From Gammaproteobacteria bacterium (lineage in GTDB: Bacteria > Pseudomonadota > Gammaproteobacteria > Pseudomonadales > Azotimanducaceae): DNA of 64,000 nucleotides. This document shows positions 9,636 to 18,911 of the stretch, piece after piece. Numbering within the stretch: position 1 is the stretch's first letter; each line of letters opens with the position of its first letter. The notes under the pieces were generated by a model. It was not told the DNA's origin and made no database searches. It saw only the letters and a list, made by a program, of their open reading frames with translations. A program made the position numbers and the translations under genes. Where the stretch lies: NCBI GenBank assembly GCA_028821125.1, contig JAPPHD010000001.1, positions 1 through 64,000 on the forward strand, read 5' to 3'.

Positions 9636-10355
9636 CTACAACCCGAGGGCTGCGGCAAGCTCTTCCGCCGGCAGGTAACCGGGGATCAGGTGCCCGTCTT
9701 CGGTCACGAGAGCCGGGGTACCCGAGACGCCGATTTTTTCGCCCAGTTCCATCTGCGCGCTTACCGGGTTCGAACAGGATCGCGCCGGAATGCCACGGCC
9801 CAGCTTGAGCTCGGTAATGGCGTGCCGGGGGTCTCTCGAGCACCAGGCGGAGACGGTCTTGCGATAGGAATCGGAGTCCGTGCCCGCACGGGGGAACGCC
9901 AGGTAGCGCACCTCGATGCCCAGTGCGTTTATCTCCGCCATTTCCTGGTGCAGCTTGCGGCAATAGCCGCAATCCACGTCGGTAAATATGTCGACGTAAG
10001 CCTTGCGCTCGCCCGCCGGTGAAAAAACGATCATGTCGTCCCGGCTTACTCCGGCGAGAAGCTCCCGGCGCCGTTCGGCGCGAATCGAGTCGGTCAGGTT
10101 GACGAACCCTCCACCCTCCACCGAGTACATGTCGCCCGTGAACAGGAAGCGCCCGTCGGCGGTGCCGTACAAGACGCCGCCGTCTTCGAGTTCGATCGCC
10201 AGCATGCCTTCGAAGTCGGTTTCCGTCACCGACTCGATGGGCAGGGCCGGTTGCAGGGCCTTGAGCGTGGCGACCAGTTCGTCGCCCGGAGCGGCGTGGG
10301 CTACCGGGGCGGATACGGCGGCCAGGAGCAATGCGATGGGGGCGATACGGGTCAT
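9636..10355 (-). CDS. dsbC: Thiol:disulfide interchange protein DsbC
   Basis: A 239-aa periplasmic disulfide isomerase. A cleavable signal peptide ends at AHA (about residue 21), followed by a DsbC/G N-terminal dimerisation region and a thioredoxin-fold domain with the redox motif CGYC (about residues 129-132) in TDVDCGYCRKL. The cis-Pro is in SGTPALV near the C-terminus. Two further cysteines (in SAWCSRD and ARSCSNP) form the usual structural pair. Position between xerD and hom matches the Pseudomonas order. The stop is TAG. Confidence 0.92.
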   Translation of the reverse strand: MTRIAPIALLLAAVSAPVAHAAPGDELVATLKALQPALPIESVTETDFEGMLAIELEDGGVLYGTADGRFLFTGDMYSVEGGGFVNLTDSIRAERRRELLAGVSRDDMIVFSPAGERKAYVDIFTDVDCGYCRKLHQEMAEINALGIEVRYLAFPRAGTDSDSYRKTVSAWCSRDPRHAITELKLGRGIPARSCSNPVSAQMELGEKIGVSGTPALVTEDGHLIPGYLPAEELAAALGL

Positions 10356-10414
10356 TGCGGCATGTTCAGCGGGTCAGGCGGACCGGTGCAGGGTCAGCGC
10401 GCGAAAAAAAGCGG

Positions 10415-10420
10415 ATTCTA
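10415..10420 (-). promoter_or_regulatory. Possible -10 box (TAGAAT) upstream of dsbC
   Basis: In the gap between xerD and dsbC the minus strand carries GCTAGAATCCGC about 60 bp before the dsbC start. No clear -35 hexamer is present at the right spacing, so this is a weak call. It would give dsbC-hom-recJ a start of their own. Confidence 0.3.
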
Positions 10421-10446
10421 GCAGTTTTCGGGTTGCTGACCGGTGG

Positions 10447-11388
10447 CTACGCACGTGGATGGTGCGTGCGGTGGAGTTCCTTGAGTCGTGCCTGGGCGAT
10501 GTGGGTGTAGATCTGGGTGGTGGAGAGGTCTGCGTGGCCGAGCATCATCTGTACGGCCCGGAGGTCGGCGCCGTGGTTGAGCAGGTGGGTCGCGAAGGCA
10601 TGGCGCAGGGTGTGGGGCGATACGGGGGTATGGATGCCGGCCTTGCGGGCGTGCCGCTTCACCGCGTGCCAGAACGTCTGGCGGGTCATGGCGCGGCCGC
10701 GGCGGCTGGGAAAGAGCGCCTCGGTACCCTCGCCGCCGAGCGTCCGGCGGCCGTCACGAACAAAGCGCTCGACCCAGTCGAGGGCCTCTTCGCCCACAGG
10801 CACGAGGCGCTCCTTGCCGCCCTTGCCCACAACCCGGACGATGCCCTGGCGCAAATTGATGGAAGCGGTGCCGAGGGAGACGAGTTCCGAAATCCGGAGG
10901 CCGGTGGCGTAGAGCAGTTCGAGCATGGCCCGGTCGCGGAGCCCGATGGCGGTGTCGGTGTCGGGCGCTTTCAGCAGTGCGACCACCTGGCCTTCCGACA
11001 GCGAGCCGGGCAACGGCCGGCCGAGTGCCGGGTGTTCGATGTGGGCCGCCGGGTCCCTGGCAATCCGGCCCCGGGTCACGCTGTGGCGGTAGAAACCCTT
11101 GATGCAGGACAGCCACCGGGCGGAACTGGTTGCCCGGTAGCCGCTGTCGTAGCGACGGGCCAGCATGTTCAGCAGGTCCGGCTCGGTCACCTGGAAGAGA
11201 TCCTTGCCCAGATCCCGGGCCAGGGATTCAAGATCGCGGCGATAGGCCGCAAGCGTGTTGCCGCTCAGGCCCTTTTCGAGCCAGACCTCGTCGATGTAGG
11301 TGTCGATGGCCGCCGTGCCCGAACCGGCGCCGGGCGCCTCGGGCGGCCCGCCCTCGCCGTCGGTTCCCCGGTCCGGGCGCCGCGTCAC
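10447..11388 (-). CDS. xerD: Site-specific tyrosine recombinase XerD
   Basis: A 313-aa tyrosine recombinase acting with XerC at dif to resolve chromosome dimers. An N-terminal SAM-like DNA-binding domain (from about residue 27) is followed by the catalytic domain with the Arg of [11 protein letters not shown], the [12 protein letters not shown] box, the [14 protein letters not shown] segment and the nucleophilic Tyr. XerD rather than XerC is inferred from gene order beside dsbC and is not proven. The start is a GTG overlapping the rplS stop (GTGA), so translation is probably coupled to rplS. The first ~25 residues are Gly/Pro-rich and unlike the family core. Confidence 0.9.
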   Translation of the reverse strand: MTRRPDRGTDGEGGPPEAPGAGSGTAAIDTYIDEVWLEKGLSGNTLAAYRRDLESLARDLGKDLFQVTEPDLLNMLARRYDSGYRATSSARWLSCIKGFYRHSVTRGRIARDPAAHIEHPALGRPLPGSLSEGQVVALLKAPDTDTAIGLRDRAMLELLYATGLRISELVSLGTASINLRQGIVRVVGKGGKERLVPVGEEALDWVERFVRDGRRTLGGEGTEALFPSRRGRAMTRQTFWHAVKRHARKAGIHTPVSPHTLRHAFATHLLNHGADLRAVQMMLGHADLSTTQIYTHIAQARLKELHRTHHPRA

Positions 11389-11735
11389 ACCTTCTCTTTG
11401 ATCCGGGCCGAACGACCGGAGCGCTGGCGCAGGTAGTAGAGCTTGGCCTTGCGCACGTCGCCGCGGCGCTTGACCTTGATGGATGCGATCATGGGGCTGT
11501 GGGCCTGGAACGTGCGCTCCACCCCGACGCCGTGGGACACCTTGCGCACCGTGAACGAGGAGTTGAGACCGCGGTTGCGCCGTGCGATGACCACGCCCTC
11601 GAACGCCTGCAGCCGTTCGCGAACGCCTTCCCGGACCTTGACCTGCACGACGACCGTGTCCCCGGCTGAAAAGTCGGGAATGTCGGCCTTGAGCTGTTCG
11701 CTCTCCAGCTCTTCGAGAATCTTGCTTCTACGCAT
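11385..11735 (-). CDS. rplS: 50S ribosomal protein L19
   Basis: A 116-aa ribosomal protein L19 located at the 30S-50S interface. The core carries [19 protein letters not shown] and [14 protein letters not shown], all typical. ATG 11735 has a strong GAGGAG Shine-Dalgarno at 7 nt, and the frame start at 11882 is rejected because its extra 49 residues overlap trmD. It overlaps the end of trmD by 8 bp and is the usual last gene of rpsP-rimM-trmD-rplS; here xerD follows with a 4-nt overlap. Confidence 0.96.
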   Translation of the reverse strand: MRRSKILEELESEQLKADIPDFSAGDTVVVQVKVREGVRERLQAFEGVVIARRNRGLNSSFTVRKVSHGVGVERTFQAHSPMIASIKVKRRGDVRKAKLYYLRQRSGRSARIKEKV

Positions 11736-12483
11736 CGTTCGTCTCCTCGTCCGGGCCCTCGAGTTCCGCCTCCAGGAGGGCCGCATCCTGATCCGAAAGC
11801 CGCCGGCGGGCCAGCAGTTCCGGCCGGCGCCGCCAGGTGCGCCTGAGCGCCTGGGCGCGACGCCATTTTTCGACCGCCGCATGGTCGCCGCTCAGCAGCA
11901 CGGGGGGCACTTTCAGGCCGGCAACGGTCTCGGGGCGCGTATAGTGCGGATATTCGAGCAATCCATCAAGGTGCGATTCACTCAGCGCCGATTCGCTGTT
12001 GCCGAGGGTGCCCGGCAGCAGGCGGCTGATCGCATCGATGAGCACCATGGCGGGAAGCTCTCCGCCCGTGAGCACGTAGTCGCCGATGGACACTTCCTCG
12101 TCGACGGCCAGTTGCAGCACGCGCTCATCGATCCCCTCGTACCGGCCGGTCACCAGCACGAGGCTCGTCTGCCCGGCAAGCCGCTCCACCCCGGCCTGGT
12201 CGAGCCGCTTTCCCTGGGGCGACAGGCAGACCACCCTGGCCGCCGACGGCGCCTTCGACTTCGCCTCGCCGATACTCGCGAGCAACGGCTCCGCCAGCAT
12301 CACCATGCCGGGGCCGCCGCCGTAGGGACGGTCGTCCACGGTTCCATGGCGGTCCGTGGCGTGGTCGCGCGGGTTGAAGACCTCGATCGCCAGGCCGCCC
12401 TGCCGCAGCGCGCGGCCGAGCACGCCGACGGTGGCAATGCCACGGATCAGTTCCGGAAACAGGCTGACCACCCCGACCCACAT
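11728..12483 (-). CDS. trmD: tRNA (guanine(37)-N1)-methyltransferase
   Basis: A 251-aa SPOUT-class methyltransferase that forms m1G37 in tRNAs with G36, using S-adenosylmethionine and preventing frameshifts. Diagnostic segments: VSLFPEL at the N-terminus, [13 protein letters not shown], the knot with [12 protein letters not shown], and [20 protein letters not shown]. Length is typical. ATG at 12483 lies 1 bp after the rimM stop, and the 3' end overlaps rplS, consistent with one r-protein operon transcript. Confidence 0.96.
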   Translation of the reverse strand: MWVGVVSLFPELIRGIATVGVLGRALRQGGLAIEVFNPRDHATDRHGTVDDRPYGGGPGMVMLAEPLLASIGEAKSKAPSAARVVCLSPQGKRLDQAGVERLAGQTSLVLVTGRYEGIDERVLQLAVDEEVSIGDYVLTGGELPAMVLIDAISRLLPGTLGNSESALSESHLDGLLEYPHYTRPETVAGLKVPPVLLSGDHAAVEKWRRAQALRRTWRRRPELLARRRLSDQDAALLEAELEGPDEETNDA

Positions 12484-12484
12484 C

Positions 12485-12997
12485 TCAGCCGATGTCCTCC
12501 CAGTCGACCCGCAGCAAGCCGTCCTCCTGCACGATGCCGGTCACGAACCGTTCAACGAAGGGAATCAACCTTTCCCGCTCTCCCTTGACGACCAGAACAT
12601 CGTGGGCGCCCGTCTCGATCAGGCGCTCGACCTTGCCGAACAGGGTTCCGTCGCTGTTGACGACGCGAAGCCCGATCAGGTCGCGCCAATAGTATTCCCC
12701 GGGGTCGGGCGGCGGGAAGCTGCTCGCCGGCACGCCGACCAGGCTGCCCCTGATTTCAAGAGCTGCGTTACGGTCGTCGATGCCCGAGAGCCTGGCAACG
12801 AAACCATCGCCGTGAGCCTGGATTTCGAACACGTCCACGGCTTGCCATTCTCCGGAGCGCTGCAGAAACCAGGGGCCGTAGTCGAGAAGGTTGGCGGGGG
12901 GATCGGTGTAGGACGTGAGCCGGACCCAACCGCGGATACCGTAGGCGCCGCCGACGCGCCCGACAACGACCGGATCCTCGGCGAGGGGGCGAATCAG
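12485..12997 (-). CDS. rimM: Ribosome maturation factor RimM (non-canonical start)
   Basis: A protein of about 170 aa that binds S19 and helps mature the 30S head. The N-terminal RimM domain is plain from [18 protein letters not shown] onward; the PRC-barrel half carries YYWRDLIGL and [11 protein letters not shown]. Within the frame the first ATG/GTG/TTG codon is GTG 12838, inside the conserved fold, and would delete about 53 residues including the family signature. The proposed start is CTG 12997, which overlaps the rpsP stop (CTGA) and has GAGG about 10 nt upstream; the next codon, ATT, is an alternative. The start is inference, the gene identity is secure. Confidence 0.88.
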   Translation of the reverse strand: MIRPLAEDPVVVGRVGGAYGIRGWVRLTSYTDPPANLLDYGPWFLQRSGEWQAVDVFEIQAHGDGFVARLSGIDDRNAALEIRGSLVGVPASSFPPPDPGEYYWRDLIGLRVVNSDGTLFGKVERLIETGAHDVLVVKGERERLIPFVERFVTGIVQEDGLLRVDWEDIG

Positions 12998-13614
12998 CCT
13001 CGGCCGGCCTCGCTGTCGCCGGCCCCTTCGTCTGCCGGCGCTTCCGAATCTTCAGCGCCTTCGGCAACGTCCGCCGCCGCGGATGCCTCTGCTTCCTGCG
13101 CCGGCTCTTGCGCATCAGCGGCGGCTTCCGCTTTTTCGGCTTCGGCTGCGGATTCTGCTTCTTCGTCTGCTTCTGCTGCCGCTGCCGCTTCTGTTTCCGC
13201 TGCCGATTCTGTTTCCGCTGCCGATTCTGTTTCCGCTGCCGCTATTTCAGATTCACCGCTTGCTTCGGTATCGCCAGCTTCGGCCGCTTCGACGATCCCG
13301 GTTTCCTCAGCGTCGCCCGCGAGCGCCTCTGCCGGCGAAGCCTCCGCTTCGCCCGACGCCAGGGCTTCCTGGTCGGCACGGGCCACCTTGATCAGCTTGC
13401 GCACACGGTCCGAGGGCTGGGCGCCGACCGAAAGCCAGTGGTCCACCCGGTCGAGATCGATGCGCAGGCGCTCGCTGTGCCCCCTGGCGACCGGATTGAA
13501 GAACCCCACACGTTCGATGAAGCGGCCGTCGCGCGGTGCGGCGCGGTCGGTCACCGTGACGTGATAGAACGGATTCTTCTTGGCGCCGTGCCGCGCAAGC
13601 CGAATCGTCACCAT
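12994..13614 (-). CDS. rpsP: 30S ribosomal protein S16 with long acidic tail
   Basis: Residues 1 to about 82 are a complete S16 ([19 protein letters not shown] start, [21 protein letters not shown]). They are followed by about 120 extra residues made almost only of Ala, Glu, Ser, Asp and Thr, giving 206 aa against the usual 80-100. Part of the tail is coded by an 18-bp tandem repeat. ATG 13614 is chosen because S16 begins there; the longer frame to 13821 is not S16-like. It opens the rpsP-rimM-trmD-rplS-xerD run. The tail is strongly acidic and probably disordered; its function is unknown. Confidence 0.95.
   Translation of the reverse strand: MVTIRLARHGAKKNPFYHVTVTDRAAPRDGRFIERVGFFNPVARGHSERLRIDLDRVDHWLSVGAQPSDRVRKLIKVARADQEALASGEAEASPAEALAGDAEETGIVEAAEAGDTEASGESEIAAAETESAAETESAAETEAAAAAEADEEAESAAEAEKAEAAADAQEPAQEAEASAAADVAEGAEDSEAPADEGAGDSEAGRG
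13190..13243 (-). repeat. 18-bp coding tandem repeat in rpsP tail
   Basis: Three consecutive near-identical 18-bp units (plus-strand unit TCTGTTTCCGCTGCCGAT) encode the repeated hexapeptide motif around ETESAA in the acidic S16 tail. Copy number could vary between strains by slippage without breaking the frame. Confidence 0.75.
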
Positions 13615-13646
13615 GTTCCAAAGCCCCCAGATCGAAAAGGCGCGGT

Positions 13647-13652
13647 ATTCTA
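13647..13652 (-). promoter_or_regulatory. Putative -10 box of the rpsP operon
   Basis: The minus strand reads GATTAGAATACCGCGCC, a TAGAAT -10 followed by a GC-rich discriminator as is common at stringently controlled ribosomal promoters. It lies about 33 bp before the rpsP ATG. The -35 region (around GGTTTT, 17 bp upstream) is poor. The 217-bp gap between ffh and rpsP shows nothing else recognisable. Confidence 0.45.
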
Positions 13653-13831
13653 ATCGCGTGCCGGGGGGAAAACCACAGGCCGGACGCGCAAGCTGAACGA
13701 CATCCGCCGCACATGACATCCGGCCGGCGCCATGGGGTTCCCCAACGCGGGGCGGGTACGGGGTGCGGGCCTCATCCCACGACGGACCGATGAGCCCCGC
13801 ACGCCGGTGCTCCGGTTGCACTCGCAGACAC

Positions 13832-15199
13832 CTACCGGCGCCGCATTCCCGGGTGCGCCCTGGCTCCCTGCAGCCCGCGCATCACCTTCTGCATGCCCCC
13901 CTTGCGGGTGACTTTCTTCATGGTCTTCTGCATCTGCCGGTGCTGCTTGAGCAACCGGTTGACATCCGAGATCTGCGTGCCGCTGCCCCGGGCGACCCGC
14001 TGCTTGCGCGAGCCGTTGATGAGGTCGGGGAAGCGGCGCTCCCGGGGGGTCATGGAGTCGATGATGACTCCGAACCGCCTGAACATCCCGTCGTCGAGCC
14101 GGGACTGCGCCTGTGGCGGCAGGTGCTGGGCGCCGGGCAGCTTTTCCAGCAGGTTGCCGACGCCGCCCATGCTGGCCATCTGCTGCAACTGATCGCGGAA
14201 GTCCTCGAGGTCGAATCGCCTGCCCCGGGTGATCTTGCGCGCGAGCCGGCCCGCCTTGCGCTTGTCGACCTTGCGTTCGGCTTCCTCGATCAGGCTGAGC
14301 AGGTCGCCCATGCCCAGGATCCGGGACGCCAGGCGATCGGGATGAAACGGCTCAAGGGCATCGGGGCGCTCCCCGGTGCCGATGAACTTGATCGGCTTGC
14401 CCGTGATGAATCGCACCGAAAGGGCCGCTCCGCCTCGAGCATCGCCGTCCGCCTTGGCCAGAATGACCCCGGTAAGTGCCAGCGCCTCGTCGAAGGCCCT
14501 GGCGGTGGCGGCGGCATCCTGGCCGGTCATGGCATCCACCACGAACAGGGTTTCCACCGGCCGCAGGGTTTCCTGGAGGGCGCTGATCTCGCCCATCATC
14601 CCGCCATCCACCCCGAGCCGCCCCGCCGTGTCGACGATCAGCACATCATCGAGCTGCCGTGCCGCCTCCTGCGCGGCGCGGGCCGCGATGGCAACCGGCG
14701 CCTCGTCCGGGGCTGAAGGAATGAATCGCGCGCCCACATCGCCGGCGAGGGTCTGCAACTGCTCGATGGCCGCGGGCCGATAGACATCGGCGCTGACCAG
14801 CGCCACTTTCTTGCGCTCCCGCTCCTTCAGGTAAAGCGCGAGCTTCGCCGCCGTAGTTGTCTTGCCGGACCCCTGCAGCCCCGCCATGAGCACCACCGCC
14901 GGGGGCGCCACTGCCAGGTTCAGCGCATCGTTGGCGCCGCCCATGACATCGACCAGTTCCTCGTGGACGATCCTGACGAAGGCCTCGCCGGGATTGAGCG
15001 CGGCGCTAACCACCTGTCCAAGCGCCCTGGAGCGCACCTTGTCGGTGAACGACCTGACCACCGGCAGGGCGACATCCGCCTCGAGGAGAGCCATCCGAAC
15101 ATCCCGCATCGCCGCGGAGACGTTTTCCTCCGACAGGCGTGCCTTGCCGGTCAGGCCGCGCAGCGTTCGGCTCAGGCGATCGGAAAGGTTGTCGAACAT
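13832..15199 (-). CDS. ffh: Signal recognition particle protein Ffh
   Basis: A 455-aa SRP GTPase that binds 4.5S RNA and signal sequences for co-translational membrane targeting. It has the N domain, the G domain (P-loop [25 protein letters not shown]) and a Met-rich C-terminal M domain ([20 protein letters not shown] and [20 protein letters not shown]). ATG 15199 is chosen over the frame start at 15214 because the family N-terminus MFDNLSDRL begins there. It lies upstream of rpsP on the same strand, as in Pseudomonas. Confidence 0.96.
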   Translation of the reverse strand: MFDNLSDRLSRTLRGLTGKARLSEENVSAAMRDVRMALLEADVALPVVRSFTDKVRSRALGQVVSAALNPGEAFVRIVHEELVDVMGGANDALNLAVAPPAVVLMAGLQGSGKTTTAAKLALYLKERERKKVALVSADVYRPAAIEQLQTLAGDVGARFIPSAPDEAPVAIAARAAQEAARQLDDVLIVDTAGRLGVDGGMMGEISALQETLRPVETLFVVDAMTGQDAAATARAFDEALALTGVILAKADGDARGGAALSVRFITGKPIKFIGTGERPDALEPFHPDRLASRILGMGDLLSLIEEAERKVDKRKAGRLARKITRGRRFDLEDFRDQLQQMASMGGVGNLLEKLPGAQHLPPQAQSRLDDGMFRRFGVIIDSMTPRERRFPDLINGSRKQRVARGSGTQISDVNRLLKQHRQMQKTMKKVTRKGGMQKVMRGLQGARAHPGMRRR

Positions 15200-15225
15200 T
15201 GCGGTTTCCAGCACGAGACCGGCCG

Positions 15226-15231
15226 ATTATA
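15226..15231 (-). promoter_or_regulatory. Putative -10 box of ffh
   Basis: The minus strand carries a perfect TATAAT in GGCTTATAATCGG, about 27 bp before the ffh ATG. No good -35 is seen 16-18 bp upstream, so the call rests on the -10 hexamer and position only. Confidence 0.4.
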
Positions 15232-15319
15232 AGCCCGGCCGACGCAGCGAGGGCTACGGCGACGCTGTCGGACGGGCGGCGCGTTTTCGGTGAGCTGCAG
15301 GCCGGGAGTTACCCGGCCG

Positions 15320-16138
15320 TCAATCCGACGCCGACGAACGAACGCTGCCAAGTCGGTTAACGCTCCCGTTTTCCCCCAATTCCACATTGTCGATGAGCCT
15401 TACCGTCCCCCGGCGCCCGGGGACCGATACGGCTGCGAGGCGGCGGCCGAACCGGGAGACGATGTAGTCCACGGCAAACCCGAGGCGTTCGAGTTCCTCG
15501 GCCACGGCCCGGTCGGAATCCGGAGAACGCAGCAGGGGGTTGAGCCTCGATGCCAGCTTGCGGCTGTCGTCCGTGAGCAGGGCATTGCGCGAACTCAGCG
15601 CCAGCCCGTCGTCTTCGCGCACCGTTTCGCAGGCGACGATTTCCACGTCCATGAAGAACGCTTCGGTCATGCGGCGGATCAGCAGGCACTGCTGGAAGTC
15701 CTTGGCCCCGAAGTAGGCTCTTCCGGGGCGCACCAGGTTGAGGAGCTTCATCACCACGGTAAGTACACCGGTGAAGTGGCCGGGCCGGTGCGCGCCGCAG
15801 AGCTCGCGGCTGAGTTCCGTCTCCTCGACCCGGTAGCGATAGTCGTCGGGATACATGTCTTCCCGTGCCGGGATCAGCACGTGGTCCACGCCGAGCGAGT
15901 CGCACATCTCGAGGTCTGCTGCGGGCAGGCTCGGATAGGCGGCCAGGTCGTCGGGGTCGTTGAACTGGGTCGGATTGACGTAGATGCTCGCGACCGTAAC
16001 GTCGTTCTCGGCCACGCTCCGCTGCAGCAGGGAGGCATGGCCGGCGTGCAGGGCGCCCATCGTTGGAACGAAACCGACGGTGCCGGTCAGTGCCTTGCGG
16101 GTGTCCCGCCATTGCGCAAGGGATCTGAGAACTTTCAT
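15320..16138 (-). CDS. panC: Pantothenate synthetase
   Basis: A 272-aa enzyme that joins pantoate and beta-alanine using ATP, the last step of pantothenate synthesis. The nucleotidyltransferase motif PTMGALHAGHASL (HIGH-like), the segment VNPTQFNDPDDLAAYP and the substrate region GAHRPGHFTGVLTVVMKL are all present. ATG 16138 gives the family N-terminus MKVLRSLAQWR; the frame start at 16213 would run into the inserted repeat and is rejected. It pairs with panB upstream; the palindromic repeat lies in the 247-bp gap between them. Confidence 0.95.
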   Translation of the reverse strand: MKVLRSLAQWRDTRKALTGTVGFVPTMGALHAGHASLLQRSVAENDVTVASIYVNPTQFNDPDDLAAYPSLPAADLEMCDSLGVDHVLIPAREDMYPDDYRYRVEETELSRELCGAHRPGHFTGVLTVVMKLLNLVRPGRAYFGAKDFQQCLLIRRMTEAFFMDVEIVACETVREDDGLALSSRNALLTDDSRKLASRLNPLLRSPDSDRAVAEELERLGFAVDYIVSRFGRRLAAVSVPGRRGTVRLIDNVELGENGSVNRLGSVRSSASD

Positions 16139-16205
16139 GGAAAAAAGTTCAACCCTTTGATTTAAAAAGATGTATTCGACACAATTTCGGTGGTCTCGAC
16201 AGCGC

Positions 16206-16321
16206 GTTCGCATACGGCGCTTCCCTTTCGGCGCACGGCCACATCATCCAGCGTGACGCCAGGCTTTCGGACGAGCTTAACGCGCCGAAAGGGAAGCGCC
16301 GCATGCGAACTCTTTCCCGAG
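16206..16321. repeat. Palindromic dispersed repeat, copy 2
   Basis: An inverted copy of the element at 1-114, inserted between panB and panC. Arms of about 29 bp at each end (GTTCGCATACGGCGCTTCCC and its complement) are inverted repeats, and the centre shares the stretches GGCCACATCATCC and GGACGAGCTTAACGCGCCGA with copy 1. The shared flank CTCTTTCCCGAG is included. As a strong hairpin in a same-strand gap it might attenuate panC transcription or protect upstream mRNA; that is inference. Confidence 0.82.
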
Positions 16322-16385
16322 ATTCGGCGTTGTTTCTTCCACGTCAGCGCCACAGCGTGCCGCCGAACCGATCGGCAACGAATAA

Positions 16386-17174
<789 letters not shown>

Positions 17175-17660
17175 GCCTGCCCCCCGTGCCGGCGAAAGGA
17201 CAGGAACTCCCCGCGGCGGAAGCAGGCCGACGCTTCAGGTACCTGTCCTTCATTGGATCAAGTCCTTGTCAAACTGTGTCAATTCAAACGATGTCAATAG
17301 CGCCGCTTGGGGCGCCGGTCTCCGTTCTACGGTGAGAATCGAAGCCGTGGGGCAGAATATTGGGGAACAAGGTGGTTGTAAAGGCCATGGAAAAGGCGTT
17401 CGACGGCGGGTGGCCGATCGGTATTGCTCCGGCCTGAACCGGTATTGCCCCGACCGACCACACCGCCACCGAACTCAAGCGCCGGGGCGCGTGGCGCAGG
17501 CACCGTATTCCCGCGATCGCCAACATCCCCCGGTGTCTACTCTCCTGAACCCTTAGTCTCAGAAATCGGCGGTTTGTTCCCGAAAACTTGGGAATTATGT
17601 CGTCCAGGATGTCTGGCGGGTCGGGCCTTGCGTCGGCGCGGCCCCGGTGGAAACCGGCTG
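17175..17660. other. Gap upstream of panB; no gene recognised
   Basis: About 490 bp between the panB start and the selenoprotein stop. Frames crossing it have no recognisable protein sequence. It holds two phased TTGACA hexamers on the minus strand near 17267-17282, possibly part of the panB promoter, and a short imperfect direct repeat (CGGTATTGCTCCG / CGGTATTGCCCCG) near 17420-17455. Nothing else is seen. Confidence 0.5.
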
Positions 17661-18860
17661 CTACCCTTTTTGCGGCGCCGTTCTTCGACGCATCATCGCA
17701 GGCAGGAATGGCTTCATCAGGCGCGCGAGCAGCCGTGCCGCCCAACCGGGTTCCGGTGTGAGACTCGCGGCGCTGTAGCCGTTGATGCCGAGATCCTTCC
17801 TGAGGCCGGCGGTGACCGCGGCCATCTGAGGGTCCAGCGGGATTCCGGTGCCGTCGGCGATGCGCACCATCCGCTGAAAGTTGGCGACGATGCAGGCCGC
17901 ATCGACCATAGCCGCCTCGCCCAGTTCCTCCATGACCTGCCCGCGCGCGCCGGCGATGGATTCCGCGTCGTCGCCGAGGCAAACCTCGGCGAAGGCGAGC
18001 AGGGCCCTGTCTCCGGGAATTCCCGTGGCGACCTCGTCGCCCGCCACGACGCCGTTGATGTCGACGGTGTCTCCGTGGGACCTGGCGCTCAGACTGAGCA
18101 TCAGTGCATGAGCGCTGGTTCAGTAGAAGCAGTCGCTCAGCGACGAGATGCGCCCCGCCACCAGTTCGATCTGGTTGCGCGAGATGGCCCGGCCGGCGTT
18201 GTCGCCCGGGGTCATGATGCATCGCATCGGCAGGTAATGGCTGCGGCTCAGTGTCTTGAGCATGCGCACGGCGTCGGGCACCAGGCTCATGGCGGAGATG
18301 ACGTTACCGGCGCGGCCGCCCGGATAGAGGTCGGCTTCGGCCTCACTGGCGTTCTCCGGCTGCACCGTGTGCACCCAGGCCCCCGAGTCCGCGGCGCCCG
18401 GCGGGCGGTAGCCGCTCCGCTCCCCGGCCACCGGCGCCGGCAGCGGCTCCAGCGGCAGGCCGAGCGCGCGATGCAGGGCGTCGATGCTGATCGCCGCCAC
18501 CACGACGCCGAGGATCTCGACGTACGCCTCGTCGGTGATGCCTCCGGCATTTACCTTGTCGAGCCAGGTTCTTGAGAGACGCGCCGGGTCCGTGGTGAGG
18601 CGGTGGACGATGTCGACGACCAGCTCCGGCAGGTTGGTGGTGGTGTGGTGCGGGCCGAAATCCCCTTCCGGCGACAGCGCTGCGGCGCGCTTCTCACAGG
18701 CCCGGCAGGAGCGTGCGTTGCGCGACTCCTCGACGAACGCCACCCGGTCCTCCCCGCGCCACCAGTTGCCGGGTTGGCCGATGTTCCGCCAAATCTCCCT
18801 GTGCGCATCGGGAATGTCGTCGCGTATCGCGTACGCACTCCCGGTGTAGTCGAAACTCAT
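17661..18860 (-). CDS. AhpD/CMD-like selenoprotein (UGA = selenocysteine)
   Basis: Read through the in-frame TGA at 18120-18122, this is a single 399-aa protein; stopped there, it is split into 246 aa and a 146-aa downstream piece in the same frame. The TGA sits in the AhpD/carboxymuconolactone-decarboxylase active site as C-F-Y-U-T-S-A-H: Glu232, Cys244, Sec247 and His251 match the spacing of AhpD Glu118-Cys130-Cys133-His137. Homology of the CMD type continues on both sides. A hairpin with the properties of a bacterial SECIS lies 5-35 nt after the TGA. A second CxxC (CRAC, residues 52-55) is near the N-terminus. AhpD-like CxxU selenoproteins are known from marine metagenomes. Probably a thiol/selenol peroxidase or reductase; substrate unknown. 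Confidence 0.85.
18085..18115 (-). promoter_or_regulatory. SECIS-like hairpin downstream of the UGA codon
   Basis: Starting 5 nt after the TGA, the minus strand folds as GCGCTCA (7 bp) - bulge TGC - ACTGA (5 bp) - loop TGC - TCAGT - C - TGAGCGC. Both stems are perfect. The loop G is 21 nt after the TGA, within the range expected for SelB-dependent bacterial SECIS elements. It lies inside the coding sequence, as bacterial SECIS elements do. Confidence 0.75.
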
Positions 18861-18911
18861 CGGCCGCCGGTACCGATCCTCAATCGGCCAAATGTAGCCA
18901 ATTCGGCACGT

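Noticed and set aside
17420-17455. Short imperfect direct repeat upstream of panB as a regulator site
   Set aside because: Only two copies, no symmetry, and distant from the start codon.
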